From positions 1 to 10,881 of the forward strand of contig VERK01000056.1 of the NCBI GenBank assembly GCA_018882725.1: DNA of 10,881 nt. The letters run 5' to 3'. Under the pieces are notes generated by a model. That model made no database searches, was not told where the DNA came from, and worked only from the letters and a program-made list of their open reading frames with translations. Position numbers and translations under genes: made by a program. The first letter of the stretch is position 1. The number at the start of each line of letters is the position of its first letter. Source of the DNA: Actinomycetota bacterium (GTDB taxonomy: Bacteria; Actinomycetota; Acidimicrobiia; Acidimicrobiales; Ilumatobacteraceae). This document shows, in pieces, positions 7,671-10,881 of the stretch.

Positions 7671-9419
7671 ATGACGGCACGACTCGATCGCCCGATCGAC
7701 CGCCTGGCTGACGACTTCGACGTCGTGGTGATCGGCGGAGGCATCACCGGGGTGTGTGTCGCGCGTGAGGCGGCGTCACGGGGACTGCGCACGGCTCTGC
7801 TCGAACGCGACGATTTCGGATCGGGCACCAGTTCGGCCACCACCAAGTACATTCACGGCGGCATTCGCTATCTCGAGCAGTACGACGTGGCGGTGGTTCG
7901 CGAGAGTCTGCGCGAGCGACGCATCCTCGCCCTGGGCGCTCCGCACCTCGTGGAGCAGACGCAGTTCATCATGCCGGCCTGGCGTTGGAGCAAGCCGCCC
8001 ACGCCACTCATCGGCGCCGGTGTGTTGCTGTACGACGCGTTGTCGTTCGATCGCAATGTGGCCGCTCCCGACAGTCTGCGCATTCCGCATCCGAAGTGGC
8101 TGTCGAAGTCGGCGCTGTTGAAGCGGGTGCCGTGGCTCGACGCCGACGGATTGCAGGGCGGCTTCGCCTATCACGACACACTCAACTTGCACCCCGAGCG
8201 TCTGCTACTCGCGTACGCGCAATCGGCCGCCGCCGCCGGTGCCGTTCTCGTCAATCATGTCACCGTCGACTCGTTCGTGGGTCGCGAGGTGTCGGGAGAC
8301 TTCCTCGTGGAAGGAGTCCGCGCCACCGACCGACTCAGCGGCCGTTCGGTCGAAGTGCGCGCTCGGGTGGTGGTGAACGCGGCCGGCCCCTGGATCGACA
8401 AGGTGTTGGCCACCCTCGGACGGGTCACCGGAGTGGGCGTCGACCGCTCGAAGGGTGTGCACGTGCTGACGCGTCCACTGGGTGGGGGCGTGGTTCGCGA
8501 CGCCGTGTTCGCCCGCGCGCAGTCGGGTCGTCACGTGATCGTGTCGCCGTGGATGGGCAAGTCGTTCATCGGTCCCACCGACACGCCGATCGCCGAATCT
8601 GAACCGACAGTCACTCCCGACGACGTCGACTTGATCCTCGACACCGTGAACTCCACCATGTCGGCGGCCGAAGCGCCGCTCACGTTCGATGACGTCGAAC
8701 TCACCACGATCGGTGTGCGTCCGCTCATCAAGCACACCGACGCCACAGTCGATCCGACGGAATTGTCGACTGATGTCGACGACGGTGGCGACACGTATTC
8801 GGCCAGCCGTCGTCACGAGTTGTACCACCACGTCGATCGCGGGGTGCGCAATCTGTGGTCGATCGGCGGCGGAAAGTGGACCACCGCTCGCGCCACCGCT
8901 GAAGAGATGGTCGACGAACTTGCGGCGCACGAACTCACCGGCGTTCCGATGCGTGACTTCGACACGCGCAGTGCCGCTGCGCACGGAACCTTCGCCTGGG
9001 CCGACGATGCCGGGCCGTTCCTCGCTTCGGCGGCCACCAGCCTCGTGGAGGCCGGTCTCACCTCGCAGTCGGCCGAACTCGTCGCCCGTCTCTACGGCAC
9101 CGATCACCGCAAGATCGTCGAGTTGGTGTCCGATGATCCCGATCTGGCTCGACCGATCGCGGGCTCGGGTGATGTGGAGGCACAGGTGATCGTCGCCGTG
9201 GTCGACGAAGCGGCGCGCACACTCGCCGACATCATCGATCGTCGTCTCGTGCTCGGAACCGTGTCGCGTGTGCCCGAGGCGGCCATCCGTCGCATCGCCC
9301 ACATCGCGGCCCCGTTGCTCGGATGGGACGACACTCGTCGCGATCACGAGATCAGGGTCGAACTCGATCGTCGAGCCGCCCTCGACTCGCATTGGCGCGC
9401 CTCGCCGGCACGCGCCTGA
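7671..9419 (+). CDS. glpD: FAD-dependent glycerol-3-phosphate dehydrogenase
   Basis: A 582-aa flavoprotein that oxidises sn-glycerol-3-phosphate to dihydroxyacetone phosphate and passes electrons to the respiratory quinone pool at the membrane face. The Rossmann FAD motif is VVVIGGGITG (about 18-27), with E45 of LLERDDF at the ribose-binding position. GTSSATTKYIHGGIRYLE (52-69) is the hallmark block of GlpD, where the family usually has SSRSSKLIHGGLRYLE. VRPLIKHT and GGKWTTAR (family GGKLTTYR) supply further FAD and substrate contacts. The last 130 or so residues form the helical DAO_C domain. Length is normal for the family. The ATG at 7671 gives a short N-terminal arm before the FAD strand; it has no evident Shine-Dalgarno and sits 6 nt after the thioredoxin-TPR stop, so translation may depend on the upstream gene. 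No glycerol kinase or glycerol facilitator is nearby. Confidence 0.95.
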   Translation: MTARLDRPIDRLADDFDVVVIGGGITGVCVAREAASRGLRTALLERDDFGSGTSSATTKYIHGGIRYLEQYDVAVVRESLRERRILALGAPHLVEQTQFIMPAWRWSKPPTPLIGAGVLLYDALSFDRNVAAPDSLRIPHPKWLSKSALLKRVPWLDADGLQGGFAYHDTLNLHPERLLLAYAQSAAAAGAVLVNHVTVDSFVGREVSGDFLVEGVRATDRLSGRSVEVRARVVVNAAGPWIDKVLATLGRVTGVGVDRSKGVHVLTRPLGGGVVRDAVFARAQSGRHVIVSPWMGKSFIGPTDTPIAESEPTVTPDDVDLILDTVNSTMSAAEAPLTFDDVELTTIGVRPLIKHTDATVDPTELSTDVDDGGDTYSASRRHELYHHVDRGVRNLWSIGGGKWTTARATAEEMVDELAAHELTGVPMRDFDTRSAAAHGTFAWADDAGPFLASAATSLVEAGLTSQSAELVARLYGTDHRKIVELVSDDPDLARPIAGSGDVEAQVIVAVVDEAARTLADIIDRRLVLGTVSRVPEAAIRRIAHIAAPLLGWDDTRRDHEIRVELDRRAALDSHWRASPARA

Positions 9420-9446
9420 ACGAACCGCCCTGTGGGCATTCGATAC

Positions 9447-9452
9447 ATGTGA
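9447..9452 (+). promoter_or_regulatory. Start-stop element (ATG TGA) just upstream of comEA
   Basis: An ATG directly followed by TGA, in frame with comEA and ending 6 nt before its GTG. A ribosome initiating here would cover the comEA start. TACATG at 9444-9449 overlaps it and could instead be part of an imperfect -10 box. Chance occurrence is quite possible. Confidence 0.25.
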
Positions 9453-9458
9453 GGTCTC

Positions 9459-10145
9459 GTGGATACCTGGCGCCCTGGTCCGCCGTCCGAACGCACCGCC
9501 CCCGATGTGATCGGCTGGTTGCGCTGGATCGGCCCGCGCAAAGTCGCGTCGTCCGTCGGAGTGGTGGTGGCGGTGGCGATCGTCGGCTGGTGGTTGGTGA
9601 AACCCAATCCTCCCGATGCGACGGCACACCTGTCGCGGGTCGACGGCACGTCTGCCGCCTCACCCGATGTCAGTGCGGCAGCGGCGTCGTCGTTGGCCCC
9701 CACCGCTGATGTGCCGACCCTCGACGTGGTAGTGCACGTCGCCGGGTCGGTGTCGACTCCGGGTGTGTACACGCTCGCGAGTGGCTCGCGCGTGGTCGAC
9801 GCGGTGGCGGCCGCCGGGGGAGCGCTACCGCGCGCCCGAGTCGACGCGCTCAATCTGGCCGCGGCTCTTCGCGACGGTGAACAGATCTACGTTCCGGCGA
9901 TCGGTGAAGTCGTGAACGCTCCGGCCGCTGCAACGGCATCCACCGGATCGTCGTTTCCGCTCGATCTCAATGCGGCCACGATCGAACAACTCGATCAACT
10001 GCCCGGAGTCGGCCCGGCTACTGCGAATGCGATCATCGCGCGACGCACCGAGATCGGACGGTTCGTGTCGGTGGACGATCTGCTCGAGGTCCCCGGACTC
10101 GGTCCGGCCAAGGTGGCGGCGATTCGCGGGCTCGTGACGGTCTGA
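9459..10145 (+). CDS. comEA: ComEA-like DNA-binding competence protein
   Basis: A 228-aa membrane-anchored DNA receptor for natural transformation. One transmembrane helix (about residues 29-48, ending in WWLVKP) follows a short cytoplasmic N terminus; a Ser/Ala/Thr-rich linker leads to an SLBB domain (LDVVVHVAGSVSTPGVYTL through NLAAALRDGEQIYVP, about 88-150). After a second linker comes the helix-hairpin-helix pair: DLNAATIEQLDQLPGVGPA and the LLEVPGLGPAKVAAI repeat, which bind double-stranded DNA without sequence specificity. This domain order is typical of Gram-positive and actinobacterial ComEA. The GTG at 9459 is used because the only ATG just upstream is immediately followed by a stop; a weak GAGG lies 4 nt before it. 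It starts 39 nt after glpD and could be read through from it. Stop codons of comEA and the convergent membrane gene are 3 nt apart. Confidence 0.92.
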   Translation: MDTWRPGPPSERTAPDVIGWLRWIGPRKVASSVGVVVAVAIVGWWLVKPNPPDATAHLSRVDGTSAASPDVSAAAASSLAPTADVPTLDVVVHVAGSVSTPGVYTLASGSRVVDAVAAAGGALPRARVDALNLAAALRDGEQIYVPAIGEVVNAPAAATASTGSSFPLDLNAATIEQLDQLPGVGPATANAIIARRTEIGRFVSVDDLLEVPGLGPAKVAAIRGLVTV

Positions 10146-10151
10146 CCGTCA
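10135..10151. terminator. Short hairpin spanning the stop codons of the convergent pair comEA / membrane gene
   Basis: TGACGGT and ACCGTCA are inverted around CTG: a perfect 7-bp stem with a 3-nt loop. It includes the comEA TGA and the TGA of the opposite gene, so it could act on both transcripts. No U-tract follows on either strand, so it is at best a weak bidirectional terminator. Confidence 0.4.
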
Positions 10152-10583
10152 GAGACTCACCGATAGCAAAGTCGCGGCTACTCCGATGCCGAGCAGGGCC
10201 CCGAACCACACACCGATGGCCAGACGTCGCCATTCTCGGCGCCACTCGGGCCAACTGGTGGCCACTCGACTCGTCGAACGGCGCGCCGCGACGAATCCGA
10301 TGAGAGCCCACACCACTGCACTGGAGACGATGGCGAGCAGCCAGCGCACGGCACCGCCCATCACCGGGATGCCCATGAGCGGAAGGGTCGGCAGCGCCAT
10401 GATCGCGAGCACGAAGCCGAGCACACCGCGCCAGGTCGATTCCGACCCGGTGAGCAACAACAGCGCCAACACCCCGCACGCGAACGGAATGCTCAGGCCC
10501 ATGAGTGGTCCGTTGCGACGGACCATGAAACGGTGGTAGCGGACACCGTCGGGGACGATCGGAACACGCGCCAGGTCGCTCAC
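10149..10583 (-). CDS. Uncharacterised four-helix membrane protein
   Basis: I do not recognise this family. With the GTG start at 10583 the product is 144 aa. A basic N-terminal stretch (RVPIVPDGVRYHRFMVRRNG) precedes four hydrophobic segments at about residues 26-45, 51-74, 80-98 and 120-142. The loop between helices 3 and 4 is rich in Arg and Trp (WPEWRREWRRL), suggesting a cytoplasmic loop or peripheral amphipathic helix. No catalytic or binding motif stands out. The start at 10583 is favoured because TACCGT lies 8 nt upstream, the same geometry as leuS; an ATG at 10625 would add 14 residues and an internal ATG at 10526 is also possible. It is inverted between comEA and the presumed comEC, so it has its own promoter. 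A link to DNA uptake is only positional. Confidence 0.72.
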   Translation of the reverse strand: MSDLARVPIVPDGVRYHRFMVRRNGPLMGLSIPFACGVLALLLLTGSESTWRGVLGFVLAIMALPTLPLMGIPVMGGAVRWLLAIVSSAVVWALIGFVAARRSTSRVATSWPEWRREWRRLAIGVWFGALLGIGVAATLLSVSL

Positions 10584-10591
10584 GACTCTCA

Positions 10592-10597
10592 ACGGTA
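10592..10597 (-). promoter_or_regulatory. Candidate -10 box of the four-helix membrane gene (leaderless type)
   Basis: TACCGT on the minus strand, then 8 nt, then GTG 10583. The hexamer is identical to that of the phosphotransferase gene at 6898-6903. It supports the GTG start over the ATG at 10625, which lies upstream of this box. Confidence 0.45.
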
Positions 10598-10652
10598 CGA
10601 GGTCGAACCGGGTCGCGAGAGGCATTGGTGGCGGTTCCCCGTTGCCGCGGCC

Positions 10653-10881
10653 GTGGTGACGTTCGGCGCCTGGCTGTCCGACTGGGTGGTGGACGGTCGC
10701 GTTCAGGCGGGACGACTCGCACTCGCCGTCACCGTTGCGCTGGGCTCGGCGGTGGTGGTTGCGTCGCGCGAACGATCAGCGCTGCTCGTGACGGTGTTGT
10801 CGATCGTGGCGTTGGGGCGCGGTGTGGTCGAGTGGTCGGTGGCTCCGGCGCCCATCGGGCCGATATCGGTGGTGGCCACAC
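10653..10881 (+). CDS. comEC: Probable ComEC N-terminus (runs off the right edge)
   Basis: An open plus-strand frame reaches the window end without a stop. It reads as a membrane protein: a first hydrophobic stretch ending in GAWLSDWVV, a short basic turn (GRVQAGR), then LALAVTVALGSAVVV and ALLVTVLSIVALGRGVVEW, followed by APAPIGPISVVAT. Two or three short helices followed by a GP..V strand fit the DUF4131 N-terminal region of ComEC, the inner-membrane DNA channel of natural transformation, which in Actinobacteria usually follows comEA. The competence and metal-hydrolase domains would lie beyond the edge. The start is uncertain: GTG 10653 or 10656 would clip the first helix, while the only earlier in-frame start, GTG 10533, would overlap the 5' end of the opposite gene by 51 bp. 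No ribosome binding site supports either. Confidence 0.62.
   Translation, partial: MVTFGAWLSDWVVDGRVQAGRLALAVTVALGSAVVVASRERSALLVTVLSIVALGRGVVEWSVAPAPIGPISVVAT

Noticed and set aside
8205..9629. Minus-strand open frame of 474 codons
   Set aside because: Antisense to glpD and the start of comEA; composition typical of the reverse strand of GC-rich coding DNA.

Overview
The window is a GC-rich, tightly packed bacterial chromosome segment with almost every base inside a gene. The gene content points to Actinomycetota: an actinobacterial-type leucyl-tRNA synthetase, an F420-type luciferase-like oxidoreductase, a PAC2 (proteasome-assembly-chaperone-like) protein, a fatty acyl-AMP ligase, and starts that look leaderless. 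A member of Acidimicrobiia (Ilumatobacter-like) is my best guess; this is inference from style, not from a marker gene. I see no mobile element, CRISPR array, tRNA or rRNA. The long open frames opposite the real genes are by-products of GC-rich codon use.

Layout. (1) 1-2027, minus: 5' three quarters of leuS, running off the left edge. (2) 2028-2157: divergent intergenic region with a leaderless-type promoter for leuS, a weaker candidate for the gene to the right, and two small inverted repeats. (3) 2158-3864, plus: fatty acyl-AMP ligase/acyl-CoA synthetase, meeting the next gene tail to tail with both stop codons inside one CTAG. (4) 6890 back to 3861, minus: a three-gene set transcribed as APH-like phosphotransferase, PAC2 protein (ATGA overlap), then a TIGR03617-like LLM/F420 oxidoreductase after a 64-nt gap with palindromes and a strong Shine-Dalgarno. 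(5) 6891-6959: compact divergent promoter region. (6) 6960-9419, plus: a thioredoxin-TPR protein (CnoX/YbbN type) followed after 6 nt by FAD-dependent glycerol-3-phosphate dehydrogenase (glpD). (7) 9459-10145, plus: comEA, a DNA-binding competence protein. (8) 10583 back to 10149, minus: an unrecognised four-helix membrane protein. (9) from about 10653 to the right edge, plus: the beginning of what is probably comEC.

How it fits together. Most of it is housekeeping and metabolism: translation (leuS), fatty-acid activation (FAAL), a possible lipid or hydroxyacyl catabolic set (APH kinase plus F420 oxidoreductase), redox chaperoning (Trx-TPR), glycerol-3-phosphate oxidation, and DNA uptake (comEA, comEC). 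The most distinctive points are regulatory and architectural: four gene starts share the same TANNNT-N7/8-start geometry expected of leaderless transcripts, two convergent gene pairs share or nearly share their stop codons, and an inverted unknown membrane gene separates comEA from comEC. I did not find a convincing new defence system or other novel multi-gene system.
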